From the NCBI RefSeq assembly GCF_014645515.1, contig NZ_BMLW01000002.1, positions 186,001 through 250,000 on the forward strand: a DNA stretch of 64,000 nucleotides, read 5' to 3'. The notes under the pieces were generated by a model, which ran no database searches, had not been told where the DNA came from, and saw only the letters and a list, made by a program, of their open reading frames with translations. This document shows positions 16,144 through 25,374 of the stretch, piece by piece (position 1 is the first letter of the stretch; each line of letters starts with the position of its first letter). The translations under genes were made by a program, and so were the position numbers. The DNA comes from Oceanobacillus neutriphilus (GTDB lineage: Bacteria > Bacillota > Bacilli > Bacillales > Amphibacillaceae).

Positions 16144-16575
16144 CTATTCCAGCAGTTGAACATGATGAATTAATTTCTTTTGAATCCGCAGTAATTGCGA
16201 AATTTCCTCCTCGCTCAAAACTGCATACACTTCATTAAAGACATTCTGTCCCTGTTGTTGAGCTTCATTCAATAATGCTTTTCCCTTTTCTGTAATCGCA
16301 ATTAAAATAACACGGCGGTCATTTTCTTGGGATTTTCTTTCTATATATCCATCCTTCACGAGTTTGCTTGTTATCCCAGTAATTGCTCCTGGCGTATAAC
16401 CTATTTCTTTCGCCATTACGGAAAGCTGCTCTGACCCTTTTTCATGTAATTTCCACAAAAATACGATTTGTGAAATATTGATATTTTTATTGAATTTTTT
16501 CATAAATAAAGTCATCACTTTATCATTAAAAAGCTCCGTATTATGAATTAATTCAAAAAACGACGTCTCTTTCAT
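16144..16575 (-). CDS. MarR family transcriptional regulator
   Basis: 143 residues with the MarR fold: helix-turn-helix QLSVMAKEIGYTPGAITGIT followed by SKLVKDGYIERKSQENDRRVILIAITEKG, the DxR wing signature. A C-terminal helix completes the dimer interface. These repressors respond to small aromatic or drug ligands. It sits upstream of and in the same direction as the SDR pair, from which it is separated by the SDR relic, so it may regulate them. Confidence 0.85.
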   Translation of the reverse strand: MKETSFFELIHNTELFNDKVMTLFMKKFNKNINISQIVFLWKLHEKGSEQLSVMAKEIGYTPGAITGITSKLVKDGYIERKSQENDRRVILIAITEKGKALLNEAQQQGQNVFNEVYAVLSEEEISQLLRIQKKLIHHVQLLE

Positions 16576-16677
16576 AGCATCTCCTTCCCTGCTGATAATA
16601 ATGATGTAAAATTTATGTTCATATATATTTTAGCCCTAAACTATTTATAAGTAAAATATTTTAATTCCATAAAAAAT

Positions 16678-16714
16678 ACTTGCAGAGAAATCTATTCACA
16701 TTTTCTCTGCAAGT
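16678..16714 (-). terminator. Intrinsic terminator of ppc
   Basis: A 13-base stem (CTTGCAGAGAAA paired with TTTCTCTGCAAG) is followed on the minus strand by TATTTTTTATGG. Confidence 0.85.
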
Positions 16715-16755
16715 ATTTAAAACCTGCTTAATCTATTATATTATTTATCTTCTGA

Positions 16756-19506
16756 TCAACCCGTATTTACCAATCCTGCCGCTACACCATTAATCGTCAG
16801 TAAAACCTCAGTCACTAAATCTTCAGGAGGATTTTCTGTTTCTCTTAACTTTTGAATTAAATCCACTTGCAGGAAATTAAGTGGATCAACGTATGGGTTA
16901 CGAAGGTGAACAGACCCTTGTATATTCGGCGTATGACTGAGCAGCTCCTGATTACCAGAAATTTGAAGGAGCGCTTTTCTTGTCCGATTATATTCATCGG
17001 CGATATCTTGATATATTCTATTTGCTACATCCGAATCCTCAACTAATTCCAAATATTCCTTAGCAGTTTTCATATCTGCTTTCATCAATGCCATTTGTAA
17101 ATTATTAATGGTCACTTTGAAGAAAGGCCATTCCTTATACATCTTTTGTAAAGTTTCCAAATTACCTGCAGCATCTTCGATGAAAGATTGCAGACCTGTA
17201 CCTGCAGCATACCAGGCAGGCAGCATGTATCTGGATTGTGTCCATGCAAATACCCATGGAATAGCTCTTAAGTCTTCAAAACGCTGACTGTTTTTTCTGC
17301 TCATCGGCCGTGAGCCAATATTTAAAGCACCTAACTCCGTCAAAGGGGTCGCCTGATTAAAAAACGTCAGGAAATCCGGATCGCCAAACACCAATGATTG
17401 ATATTTTTTCAATGATTTTTTTGAAATGGATTCCATAATATTTTCCCACTCTTTTTGGCGCAATTCTTCTTGAGCAGGTGTATTTGAAACTTTGGCGGAT
17501 CTTGTAAATAAAGCAGAAGCCGCCTGCTCCAAATTCCGGTAAGCAATATCTTCAAGAAGATATCTGGAAGAAAGCACTTCTCCCTGTTCTGTAATTTTCA
17601 CACCATCCTCCAGAGTTTCTGCCGGCTGAGAGAGAATACTGGTACTCAACGAACCGCCACCACGTCCAAGTGAACCGCCGCGGCCATGGAAAAATTTCAA
17701 ACGAATATGGTATTGTCTTGCTATATTATGGATTTCCTCCTGAGCTTTAAACAGATTCCAGTTTGCACTTAATGTACCACCGTCTTTACTTCCGTCCGAA
17801 TAACCCAGCATAATTTCCTGGTGTTCTCCGCGTGCTTCTAATTGTTTACGATAAACATCTGTTTCAAATAATGTTTTCATAATATCCGGGCCTGCAATCA
17901 AGTCATCAATTGTTTCCAGCAATGGAGCGACATCAAGATCGCTTTCCACTGTTCCATCTGGATATAAACGATAAATTCCGGTTTCTTTGGCAAGTAATAA
18001 TACTTCCAAAAGATCGCTCGGTGATTCAGACATACTGATTAAATAGACTTCGATAGCTCGTTTTCCAAATTCCTCGTGCGCTTTTTTAATTGTTCTGAAG
18101 ACTTTCAAAATATTCTGTGTCTCTTTAGAATAACCGCCATCAAAAAGCAGCAATGGTCTCGGATCGTTTAAAACCTCACATAATACTTTTTGTTTATCTT
18201 TTTCTGTAAGCGAAGCGTAATCATCCGTAACATGAACGGCTGCCAGAATCTCATGCACAGCTGTTTCATGCTCTCCACTATGATTTCGTACATCCAATGT
18301 TGCTAAATGAAAGCCGAACAGCTCTGCTTGACGGATAACCTTTCGAATTGCTTTCAGTTTTTTTGTCTTCGGTAAATGTGCTTCGGCGCTTTCCTTAATT
18401 TCTTTGAGGTCTCGAACCAGGTCTTCTGGATCACGATAACCTTGTGCCGTTTTCCCTGTTTCACGCAAACGCTTTAGGATAATAGCAAATTTACGGCGAT
18501 ATACTTCCGATTTGATTGGCCATCTATCCTTCTCCGTTAAATAGCTATTCTCTTCTTTTTCCATTCTATCAATAAACTGCTGGTTGATAGATATACGGTC
18601 GCTGGATTGACTGAACCGTCTCATCAGCACGACAATAGAGGCTTCATATTTCTTCAAGATCAATTCCCGCTGCATCTTCAATGTCTTCCAAGTGATTTCT
18701 GGAGTTACATTTGGATTTCCATCCCGGTCTCCTCCAATCCAGGAACCAAAATGGATGAAATTAGGTACTTCCCAGTTTCCTTCTGGAATTTGCTTCTGCA
18801 GCTGTATTTCCATTTCCTGAAAGACATCAGGTAATGTTTCAAATAAGGTTTGATCAAAATAATAAAGACCATTTTTCACTTCATCCAAAACTCCCGGCTT
18901 CTTTTGCCGCAGTTCATTGGTATGCCATAATGCAGTGATCTCATTAAACAGACTTTCTTCCACATCTGCCTTCTCTCTTTGCGAGGTCTGTGGATTATCC
19001 AATGTCCGCAAATGTGCTGATATACGTTTTTGTATTTCTAACACAGTCCGCTTCGTCGCCTCTGTCGGATGTGCCGTCATAACCAGTTCAATGGACAAGT
19101 CATTCAGTACCTCTTGAATCCCTTCATTTGTAAGGCTGCTTTCTTTTACTTTCGAGACCGCTTTTTCAATAGAAAAAGATTGACTGGTTTCCTCGTCCAG
19201 CAGATACTGGCGTTGGCGCCTGATTCTGTGATTTTGCTCTGCAATATTAATTAAATGAAAATAGATAGAAAAAGCACGGATTACTTGCTGACGTAAAGGC
19301 GGCTTTAAACTGCTGATTTCGGTTTTTAAGGTCTGATATGTACCTTCATCGAATTCATTTCGGATACTTTTCGTCATTTCCCGAATCGTCTCAACTTTAT
19401 CAAATAACTCTATGCCTCCGTGCAGCTTTAAAACTTCCCCTAATATATTGCCAAGCATATTAACATCATTTCGCAATGAGGCATTTTTATCGATTGTTTC
19501 TGCCAT
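16756..19506 (-). CDS. ppc: Phosphoenolpyruvate carboxylase
   Basis: 916 residues, the usual bacterial PEPC length. It converts PEP and bicarbonate to oxaloacetate to refill the TCA cycle. Signatures: VMTAHPTEATKR (catalytic His, near residue 145), GGDRDGNPNVTP, GYSDGSKDGG, the catalytic FHGRGGSLGRGGG loop, and the conserved C-terminus ending in NTG. The LRNPYVDPLNFLQVDLI motif precedes the C-terminus and is part of the family core. The gene is monocistronic, with AGGAGGGAA before the ATG and its own terminator. Many Bacillaceae rely on pyruvate carboxylase instead, so PEPC is a mild accessory trait. Confidence 0.97.
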   Translation of the reverse strand: MAETIDKNASLRNDVNMLGNILGEVLKLHGGIELFDKVETIREMTKSIRNEFDEGTYQTLKTEISSLKPPLRQQVIRAFSIYFHLINIAEQNHRIRRQRQYLLDEETSQSFSIEKAVSKVKESSLTNEGIQEVLNDLSIELVMTAHPTEATKRTVLEIQKRISAHLRTLDNPQTSQREKADVEESLFNEITALWHTNELRQKKPGVLDEVKNGLYYFDQTLFETLPDVFQEMEIQLQKQIPEGNWEVPNFIHFGSWIGGDRDGNPNVTPEITWKTLKMQRELILKKYEASIVVLMRRFSQSSDRISINQQFIDRMEKEENSYLTEKDRWPIKSEVYRRKFAIILKRLRETGKTAQGYRDPEDLVRDLKEIKESAEAHLPKTKKLKAIRKVIRQAELFGFHLATLDVRNHSGEHETAVHEILAAVHVTDDYASLTEKDKQKVLCEVLNDPRPLLLFDGGYSKETQNILKVFRTIKKAHEEFGKRAIEVYLISMSESPSDLLEVLLLAKETGIYRLYPDGTVESDLDVAPLLETIDDLIAGPDIMKTLFETDVYRKQLEARGEHQEIMLGYSDGSKDGGTLSANWNLFKAQEEIHNIARQYHIRLKFFHGRGGSLGRGGGSLSTSILSQPAETLEDGVKITEQGEVLSSRYLLEDIAYRNLEQAASALFTRSAKVSNTPAQEELRQKEWENIMESISKKSLKKYQSLVFGDPDFLTFFNQATPLTELGALNIGSRPMSRKNSQRFEDLRAIPWVFAWTQSRYMLPAWYAAGTGLQSFIEDAAGNLETLQKMYKEWPFFKVTINNLQMALMKADMKTAKEYLELVEDSDVANRIYQDIADEYNRTRKALLQISGNQELLSHTPNIQGSVHLRNPYVDPLNFLQVDLIQKLRETENPPEDLVTEVLLTINGVAAGLVNTG

Positions 19507-19855
19507 GTTGTTCCCTCCTATTGTTCCATTAGCGTAAAAATATCATAACATCTTTTTAAAAAAATTGATAAATTATAGGTGTGTAAGGGGTTATTTACCA
19601 CCCCGGATCATTATCTTTTATAGCGGTCGTTCCTGCTTCCCTCTATATGATTTGTGATGCGGATATTCTGAATTTCAGCTAATAAATCTCTTCCCTAATA
19701 CAGGAATCTGAAACATGTTCGGGCTGAACCATAAGGAAAGTCCCAAGCATTCCCTTATGAAATCCAAGGTTTTCATTTCCCTAGTTGAAAATATCCCGAC
19801 AAAAATCAAAAACAGATTATGAATTACCGGAGTTATTTTTGCACCTTCTCATATT

Positions 19856-20000
19856 TTATTGATAGAATTCTTTCAATTCATTTATATATGCACTGAAATG
19901 GCTGAGAAAAGGCTTAGGAGATAACACTCTTATGAATTTCCCATAACCGAGAAGTTTATTATATCCATTAAAAAGCAAAGTGCGCAATATAACGGTAAAG
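19856..20000 (-). pseudogene. Possible C-terminal remnant of a WYL-domain transcription factor
   Basis: The minus-strand residues NFFTVILRTLLFNGYNKLLG followed by YGKFIRVLSPKPFLSHFSAY fit the end of WYL (YafY-like) regulators, where LLSYG--VEVLEP is conserved before the final helix. No helix-turn-helix part is found upstream. The resemblance is short and could be chance. Confidence 0.3.
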
Positions 20001-20282
20001 AAATTTTGGAGGTTCTTTTGAATGGGAATCCTGTGAATGCAAAGGTGGAATTGTGGGTTCCCGTCCTTGACTAATGAATAGAAAAACGGGCTCTTGTAAA
20101 ATATAATAAACCCCAAAAGAAGATATTAAATCCTTTTGGGGAACTATCCTGCAACGTTTATTAGCTTATCCTTTGTCAATTATAATTTACCAGTTAACAA
20201 TAATTCCAACTTTATTTTTTGAATAATTAGCTTAAATTAGAGAAACAGTTTCATTTCCAGATAAAAAACATTCTAAATAACC

Positions 20283-20316
20283 AAAAGGCCTCTCCCTTCT
20301 AAAGGGAAAGACCTGC
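20283..20316 (-). terminator. Terminator after the small lipoprotein gene
   Basis: An imperfect stem (AGGCCTCTCCCTT with AAGGGAAAGACCT) lies just beyond the stop codon of the minus-strand gene and is followed by a T-rich stretch. Confidence 0.55.
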
Positions 20317-20339
20317 TACATTCCGTCATCGCTCTACTA

Positions 20340-20756
20340 TTATTCTACAGAATATCTAACCTGTTTAAAAGTGACGATATCTCCTGTTTCTTCATCGTTA
20401 CTTGTTTGGAGCAATTGAACTTTAGGATCGTAATCTGTTCTGAGCGCATCTTTAATATCACTGATATCCAACGTATATACTTCATTGTTTTTAATGTTGC
20501 CCTCAAAAACAGTCTCATTTGCCACAGTAATAAAAGTATTTTTCTCCTCATTGATATCCGTCATCTTGATTTTAATTTCTGTATCTCCATCCGTGATGAT
20601 TGGAGTCTCTAATTCAAGTGTTCCTTCACCCGTATCGCTATTTAATGCAACTTCCTCCTCTGCTCCTAATAGTTCTTCTGAATTTAAAATCTCTGAGCAG
20701 CCTGTTAAAGCGGTAAATGCGATAATAATAGCTAGAAATCTTCCTGCAAATTTCAT
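20340..20756 (-). CDS. Small secreted lipoprotein of unknown function
   Basis: 138 residues from ATG 20756, chosen because GAGGGGAAAA sits just upstream and the signal begins there; a longer frame upstream has no such site. The N-terminus MKFAGRFLAIIIAFTALTGC is a lipoprotein signal with an LTGC lipobox. The mature part is acidic and beta-rich (ELETPIITDGDTEIKIKMTD) and looks like a single small beta-sandwich domain. No family is recognised. It should be anchored to the outer face of the membrane. The next upstream gene on the same strand encodes a SASP-like protein. Confidence 0.7.
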   Translation of the reverse strand: MKFAGRFLAIIIAFTALTGCSEILNSEELLGAEEEVALNSDTGEGTLELETPIITDGDTEIKIKMTDINEEKNTFITVANETVFEGNIKNNEVYTLDISDIKDALRTDYDPKVQLLQTSNDEETGDIVTFKQVRYSVE

Positions 20757-20896
20757 TTTTTCCCCTCTTTTCTGTATAAATGATATCTTTAATTTTATCG
20801 GATGAAAAAAATGGTACAATACGCCTCTGGACATATTTACATAAATCAGGGAAAAGACAGGAAAACACCTGCTCTTTAGCAGGTGCTTTGCCATTA

Positions 20897-21106
20897 TTAT
20901 TCACTATTTTTCTGAGACTGCTGATTCTGTGCACTTACATCTTCAAAATTGGTATCACTATATATTTCGGTTCCATGTCCTCCTGTTGTTCTAGCTATAA
21001 ATTCCTTCGCCTCATTATAAGACATACCTGAATTTTTATTTGCTTTTTTCACAGCCTCTATGTCTGTGCCTGCAGCTGTCAATTCACTATCCTTCTTTTC
21101 TGGCAT
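20897..21106 (-). CDS. Small spore-protein-like protein (gamma-type SASP resemblance)
   Basis: 69 residues from ATG 21106, preceded by CAGGAGGGATATCG; the longer frame upstream lacks a site. The protein is hydrophilic, without Cys or Trp. The parts AAGTDIEAVKKANKNSG and GTEIYSDTNFEDVSAQNQQS resemble the repeat unit of gamma-type small acid-soluble spore proteins (AGT--V---NA--S and GTEF-SETN---V--QN-Q), which store amino acids in spores. The middle MSYNEAKEFIARTTGGHG recalls alpha/beta SASP helices. If correct, expression should depend on the forespore sigma factor. The assignment is by pattern only. Confidence 0.55.
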   Translation of the reverse strand: MPEKKDSELTAAGTDIEAVKKANKNSGMSYNEAKEFIARTTGGHGTEIYSDTNFEDVSAQNQQSQKNSE

Positions 21107-21182
21107 CGATATCCCTCCTGCTTGATTTCTTTTTATGTTGTCCATTAGGAATGTTTTTAGCCAGAATGAATTCATTTAACAC

Positions 21183-22376
21183 TTATTTATTCTTAGGATA
21201 ATAAGAAAATCCAGGATATTTCACAACAGGCCATTTTTCCTTGCGCAGCGAATCTATGAATTCGGTACCCACGTTTAAATTACTTTGGACCAGTTCTTCA
21301 GGTGTTAATGCCAGCCATTGATTCAGCGACACATCAGCAAAGCGGCTGCTCTTAAACATTTCTAAAAACCATAATGTTTCCTTCCCTGTATTCTGAATGT
21401 AGTGTCCATTAGCGAAAGGGACATATCCGACATCGCCGGCACGATAATCAAATGTACGTGCGGCTCCCTCTCCGTTAAATACTGTCATTCGCCCTTGTCC
21501 GGCAAGGTAATATTGCCATTCATCCTGATTAGGATGCCAATGAAGCTCTCTCATTCCTCCCGGTTCTACCTCAACAAGTGCCGCTGCAATTGTTTTGGAA
21601 ATAGGAAAATTGGAACTATCAACAATACGTACACTTCCACCTGGTGTTTTAATTGGTGTTTGCTTTAAGAGCTCGTGCTTAAAGGTTTGAGGGACTTCTC
21701 CATATGGGGACTGAACTTCCTGACTTTCCAATGAACCGGGTACTTTCCCTTGGAATATATAAAGTTCATCGGAAGGAATGTCTTGAAAAGTACTTTCTGG
21801 CACACCAAAATTAGCCGATAAAACATCTTTCGGTGTATGCGCAAACCAATTAGAAAGAGATAAGGTATTTTGGTCAGAAAAATTTCCATCATCAAAGACA
21901 AGCAGAAATTCACAATGCTCCAAGCCTTGAATGGAATGCGGAATCCCTGGAGGAAAGTACCAAAGGTCTCCAGGACCAACATCTGCAATGAAATTCCGAC
22001 CATCCTGATCAACAGCCGTTATCCGCGCGCTCCCCAATAACATATAAGACCATTCAGCTTCCTGATGCCAGTGAAGCTCACGAACACCGCCAGCTGTCAG
22101 GCTCATATTTACTCCTGCAAGTGTAGTAGCAGCTGGAAGCTCCCTCGCAGTAACCTCCCGGGACCATCCTCCCTTTTTTAATTTCATGGAGGTATCAGAG
22201 AATGAGAATTTTAAGTTAGGAAGCAATCCTGTATCCGTAGAGGGCGGGACAAACATATCAGGATTTTGTATATCCCGCATAATATTACGTGGTCCTGAAT
22301 CAATTGCGCCGGCTCCATCACTCCGAATAGGCTGTGGCACATTTCCATTCCATTGGTTAACAGTTCGATCTTCCAT
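21183..22376 (-). CDS. oxdC: Bicupin oxalate decarboxylase family protein
   Basis: 397 residues from ATG 22376 (AGAGGTG is 6 bases upstream; a GTG three codons earlier is inside that site). Two cupin domains each keep the Mn site: [18 protein letters not shown] (near 97-114) and [19 protein letters not shown] (near 275). The family converts oxalate to formate and CO2 with Mn and O2. The domain-1 lid, SENST in B. subtilis OxdC, reads SDQNT here (residues 167-171), so the Glu proton donor is replaced by Asp. Activity may therefore differ (decarboxylase, oxidase or other). No signal peptide is seen. B. subtilis has a spore-associated paralogue, OxdD. Confidence 0.82.
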   Translation of the reverse strand: MEDRTVNQWNGNVPQPIRSDGAGAIDSGPRNIMRDIQNPDMFVPPSTDTGLLPNLKFSFSDTSMKLKKGGWSREVTARELPAATTLAGVNMSLTAGGVRELHWHQEAEWSYMLLGSARITAVDQDGRNFIADVGPGDLWYFPPGIPHSIQGLEHCEFLLVFDDGNFSDQNTLSLSNWFAHTPKDVLSANFGVPESTFQDIPSDELYIFQGKVPGSLESQEVQSPYGEVPQTFKHELLKQTPIKTPGGSVRIVDSSNFPISKTIAAALVEVEPGGMRELHWHPNQDEWQYYLAGQGRMTVFNGEGAARTFDYRAGDVGYVPFANGHYIQNTGKETLWFLEMFKSSRFADVSLNQWLALTPEELVQSNLNVGTEFIDSLRKEKWPVVKYPGFSYYPKNK

Positions 22377-22538
22377 CAAAAGCACCTCTTTTATTGGTTA
22401 ATACAGGAGAAAAACCTTCTAACATAGACTTATGCCTAACCTTTCCTGTATGTGCCTATGGATAAAGCAATGGAAGCTGACTAATTTTAATAACGCTTTA
22501 AACTACAATGTGATTTTTAAAGAAATAACAATCCCCTT

Positions 22539-22805
22539 CTATTTTTTTATAACTTCCTGAGAAACACTTACTGTAGACTGCTGGTTTTGAACTGTAATGA
22601 ACTTCCCGGCAGTTCCAAAATAAGAAACTGTGAACATATTCCGCATCTGAAGCTTTGAAAGAATTATTTCATGGTAGGACTCCAATGCTGAGCCAGCTGA
22701 GAGTATAATTTCTTTCCTCTTTCCGCAGGTATCATTTTCCTCGCTGCTCTGGAAAATACGCAGCAACTTTAGCCAATAGACTTTCATTTGATTCAAATTT
22801 GTCAC
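22539..22805 (-). CDS. Hypothetical protein, doubtful
   Basis: 88-codon frame with a GTG start and only a poor upstream GGAAG. It contains one KRKEIILSAGSALESYHEI stretch and a beta-like tail FITVQNQQSTVSVSQEVIKK. No family is recognised. It does not overlap a better gene, which is the main reason to list it. The rest of the 22377-22916 gap holds only the promoter and operator of the next gene. Confidence 0.25.
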   Translation of the reverse strand: MTNLNQMKVYWLKLLRIFQSSEENDTCGKRKEIILSAGSALESYHEIILSKLQMRNMFTVSYFGTAGKFITVQNQQSTVSVSQEVIKK

Positions 22806-22866
22806 ACTTCCTACATATATTGCTCATTATTTCACAAATACTTCACGAAGTCACACAACATTCCAT

Positions 22867-22894
22867 GATATAATTATTGTGAAATAGATCACAA
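22867..22894 (+). promoter_or_regulatory. Extended -10 promoter with overlapping Rex/Fnr-like operator
   Basis: TGATATAAT (22866-22874) is an extended -10 box. TTGTGAAATAGATCACAA (22877-22894) follows and would cover the transcription start. It matches TTGTGAA-N4-TTCACAA at 13 of 14 specific positions and also TGTGA-N6-TCACA perfectly. A repressor bound here would block transcription, which suits Rex. Confidence 0.65.
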
Positions 22895-22916
22895 GAATAT
22901 ACTAGGAGGTTTTATA

Positions 22917-23486
22917 ATGAGATTCAAGCTGATTTTAATGTCCTTTTTATCCCTGTTACTGGTAGGTTTTTTGGCCGCATGCGGCTCGAATGACGAGGAT
23001 CAGGCTGATGAAAATGCAGCAAACGATACGGAAGAGACAGAAGGTGCAGAAGATACAGAAGAAGATGTCGTAACAACAGCCTCATTGGTTAATGAACCAG
23101 ATGCCTTTGTCAATGCCGTCAGCGAAGATGGAACATGGATTATTGCGGCGCTTGATGATATCGCAATAGATGAGGATGTAGTGGTCGCCGGTGAATTCTA
23201 CGATAAGGATGACGAATCTGGTGATATTTATCGTAAAATTGCACCGTATACACAAGACGAAGATCATAACATTACAGATTCGTTTACCATTACAGTTCCA
23301 AGCCTTACTGTACAGAGTGAAAACTTGAATTTCCAAGGCGGTACATTACAGGGTGATGTGATTGTCGAAGCAAATGGTTTTATGCTTGATGAAACAGCTA
23401 CCATTGACGGAAATTTAAAATTTGCTAATGAAGAAGCAGAAAGTTCAGCTACTATTGATGGCGAAGTTACAGGCGAAATCGAATAA
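22917..23486 (+). CDS. Secreted lipoprotein with acidic linker and short-repeat (bactofilin-like) tail
   Basis: 189 residues. The signal ends in the lipobox LAAC (FLAACGSN, Cys near residue 22). A very acidic, Asp/Glu/Ala-rich linker (about residues 24-50) follows. The C-terminal part has repeated hydrophobic-Gly turns (LNFQGGTLQGDVIVEANGFM, ATIDGNLKFANEE, SSATIDGEVTGEI), like the right-handed beta-helix of bactofilin/polymer-forming proteins. It should sit on the outer membrane face. It is convergent with the EET operon and has an operator of the same type as both EET promoters. It has no DxxSGAS/T flavinylation motif, so it is not an obvious PplA. Function unknown. Confidence 0.7.
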   Translation: MRFKLILMSFLSLLLVGFLAACGSNDEDQADENAANDTEETEGAEDTEEDVVTTASLVNEPDAFVNAVSEDGTWIIAALDDIAIDEDVVVAGEFYDKDDESGDIYRKIAPYTQDEDHNITDSFTITVPSLTVQSENLNFQGGTLQGDVIVEANGFMLDETATIDGNLKFANEEAESSATIDGEVTGEIE

Positions 23487-23562
23487 TAACAGAAAGCTTA
23501 TTATTGATTGAGCCTTGGCTCCCTCTCCGATTCAAATCGAAATAACTCATACCACGCTAATA

Positions 23563-23590
23563 AAGCGGGCAGGCCAAAGCTTGTCCGCTT
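23563..23590 (+). terminator. Terminator of the lipoprotein gene
   Basis: AAGCGGGCA and TTGTCCGCTT form a short GC-rich stem 76 bases after the stop codon. Confidence 0.6.
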
Positions 23591-23628
23591 CATTTATGTA
23601 CTTCCGTTCTTATCAAATGCTCCCCCTA

Positions 23629-23686
23629 TTACATGACGAAGCCCCCTCTCCATTCCAAACCAGAGATGGGGCCCCCGTCATGTAGT
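23629..23686 (-). terminator. Terminator at the end of the fmnB-ecfT operon
   Basis: ACATGACG with CGTCATGT and inner GCCCCC/GGGGGC-type pairs make a long compound stem located 22 bases after the ecfT stop codon. Confidence 0.6.
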
Positions 23687-23707
23687 CTTATTTTGTTTCT
23701 GCTGCAA

Positions 23708-24520
23708 TCAATGAAAGTGATGTCCTTCTGTCCTTAGGATAAATAAGATAACTGCCAGCAGCACCATGGCAAAAAGTGCGGCTATATCTGTTTTCTGCCA
23801 CTGCAAGCGGCGAAAGGACGACCTTGGATTGTTGGACTGGTAACCTCTTACCTCCATCGCATTAGCCATATCCTCTGCCCTCCCCAGAGAACTGACGAAT
23901 AAAGGAACAAAAATAGGAACAATTTTCTTTATCTGCTGAGGCAGTGATCCTTCGCCAAATACCGTGCCTCTAGCACGTTGCGCGTCCATTACCTTCTGTG
24001 TTTCATCCAGTATAATTGGAATAAAACGAAGCGCTATTGCCAGCATAAGTGATATCTCATCAACTGGCAGCTTCAGCCGTTTTAATGGTTGAAGCAGATA
24101 ATTAATTGCATCCGTTAAATCAATTGGTTTTGTGGTCAGGGTTACTACGGTTGAGACAAAGATAATCATAGTAAAGCGGCTGAATATATATAAACCATTT
24201 ATTAATCCAAATGATGAAATCGTAATCGGTCCCCAATCAATATAGATTTCGCCGCCTGCGGTAAACAGTACCTGCAGTGATACTGTAAACAAGATCAACC
24301 ATATTAATGGCCTGACTCCCCGTAGATATATACGGATAGATACACCCGATAACTTCATCATCGTAAAGGTAAAAAGCCAAAGTACCAAATATGTTATCCA
24401 ATTGTTGGCGATAAACAAGATAAAAATAAAAGAAATTCCTGCCAGTAATTTAGCTCTCGGATCAATACGATGCAGAAGCGAACCCCCTGGAAAATAACGT
24501 CCTAAGATTAATTTATTCAT
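23708..24520 (-). CDS. ecfT: ECF transporter transmembrane subunit EcfT (FmnA-like)
   Basis: 270-residue CbiQ/EcfT family membrane protein with about five helices (start RYFPGGSLLHRIDPRAKLLAG). The cytoplasmic coupling motifs read AQRARGTVFG and ...EDMANAMEVRGYQS, the two Ala-Arg-Gly helices that touch the ATPases. It overlaps the ecfA2 stop codon by 4 bases, so it is translationally coupled. In the Listeria EET locus the corresponding gene (fmnA) supports flavin export across the membrane for FmnB. Here it ends a five-gene operon with fmnB and dmkA. The S-component (substrate binder) is not in this operon. Confidence 0.88.
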   Translation of the reverse strand: MNKLILGRYFPGGSLLHRIDPRAKLLAGISFIFILFIANNWITYLVLWLFTFTMMKLSGVSIRIYLRGVRPLIWLILFTVSLQVLFTAGGEIYIDWGPITISSFGLINGLYIFSRFTMIIFVSTVVTLTTKPIDLTDAINYLLQPLKRLKLPVDEISLMLAIALRFIPIILDETQKVMDAQRARGTVFGEGSLPQQIKKIVPIFVPLFVSSLGRAEDMANAMEVRGYQSNNPRSSFRRLQWQKTDIAALFAMVLLAVILFILRTEGHHFH

Positions 24521-25374
24521 GCCAATCCCGCCTCTATTAAAGCATCTGCCAGCTTATCAAGTGTCAGACAGATTCGTGGTAACCTCACATTTGCTTCCTG
24601 TTCTATCCTTATTTGCAGTTTTCTGGCCTGCGGTAATTCCAGACCCCATTGATGAATCGCTGTCATCTCAGAAAATAATCTCTCCGGCTCATCCTGAAAA
24701 ACAATTCTGCCTTCGTCCATTACGATGACTTCATCTGCGTATAAAGCCACATCGTCCATATCATGGGTAACGAGCAAGGTTGTCAAACCGCGTTCTTTAT
24801 GCCAGGCATGAAGAAGATCCATCACTTCTTTTTTCCCTTTTGGATCAAGCCCTGCGCCTGGTTCATCCAAAACAAGGATATCCGGGCGCATCGCCAAAAT
24901 CCCGGCCATTGCCACATATCGTTTTTGCCCGCCTGACAGAGCAAATGGCGACTTGGACAATATGGTGGCATCTAAACCAACACGCTCGATAACCTCCAGA
25001 GCAATCTCTTTTGCTTCTGCTTTCGGAACGCCAAAATTCATCGGTCCAAACATAATATCTTTTTCAACGGTTTCAGCAAACAATTGCGACTCCGGAAATT
25101 GAAAAACCATTCCCACCTTTCGACGCGCTTCCTTCACTGATTGCTTCGCATTTTCCGATGTAATCATTATTTCCCCGATTGAAACTTGCCCTTTTACCGG
25201 AACAAGCAGTCCATTCATCAGCTTCAGTAAGCTTGATTTTCCCGAGCCTGTTTTTCCCACTACTGCCGTAAAGGATCCTGATTTTATTGTTGTACTGATA
25301 GATTTTAATATTTCAGGACTTCTAATCGGTCCTGCCTGGTAATCTGCCGTTACTTGCTGAAGATTTATCTGCAT
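24517..25374 (-). CDS. ecfA2: ECF transporter ATPase EcfA2
   Basis: 285 residues from ATG 25374 (a GTG three codons earlier is also possible). Walker A VVGKTGSGKSSLLKL (near residue 40), Q-loop VFQFPESQLFAETV, signature LSGGQKRYVAMAG, Walker B ILVLDEPGAGLDPKG, and H-loop LVTHDMDD. The phrase FQFPESQLF is characteristic of EcfA ATPases. The C-terminal extension of about 50 residues is usual. It overlaps the end of ecfA1 by 10 bases. With EcfA1 it forms the ATPase pair powering EcfT. This copy sits apart from the ribosomal-protein cluster where ecfA genes usually lie, so it is probably a dedicated set. Confidence 0.92.
   Translation of the reverse strand: MQINLQQVTADYQAGPIRSPEILKSISTTIKSGSFTAVVGKTGSGKSSLLKLMNGLLVPVKGQVSIGEIMITSENAKQSVKEARRKVGMVFQFPESQLFAETVEKDIMFGPMNFGVPKAEAKEIALEVIERVGLDATILSKSPFALSGGQKRYVAMAGILAMRPDILVLDEPGAGLDPKGKKEVMDLLHAWHKERGLTTLLVTHDMDDVALYADEVIVMDEGRIVFQDEPERLFSEMTAIHQWGLELPQARKLQIRIEQEANVRLPRICLTLDKLADALIEAGLA

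Larger units (their letters stand above)
19507..20339. other. Long intergenic region with a possible decayed regulator
   Basis: 833 bases. A minus-strand frame at 19856-20116 ends LLGYGKFIRVLSPKPFLSHF and looks like the last part of a WYL-domain regulator, but it has no intact start. A hairpin CCCCAAAAG/CTTTTGGGG lies near 20114-20141. The remaining sequence shows no clear gene. Confidence 0.4.

Noticed and set aside
22917-23486. Lipoprotein as PplA of the EET pathway
   Set aside because: Too short, lacks both flavin-attachment motifs, and is not next to fmnB. Kept only as a possible accessory.
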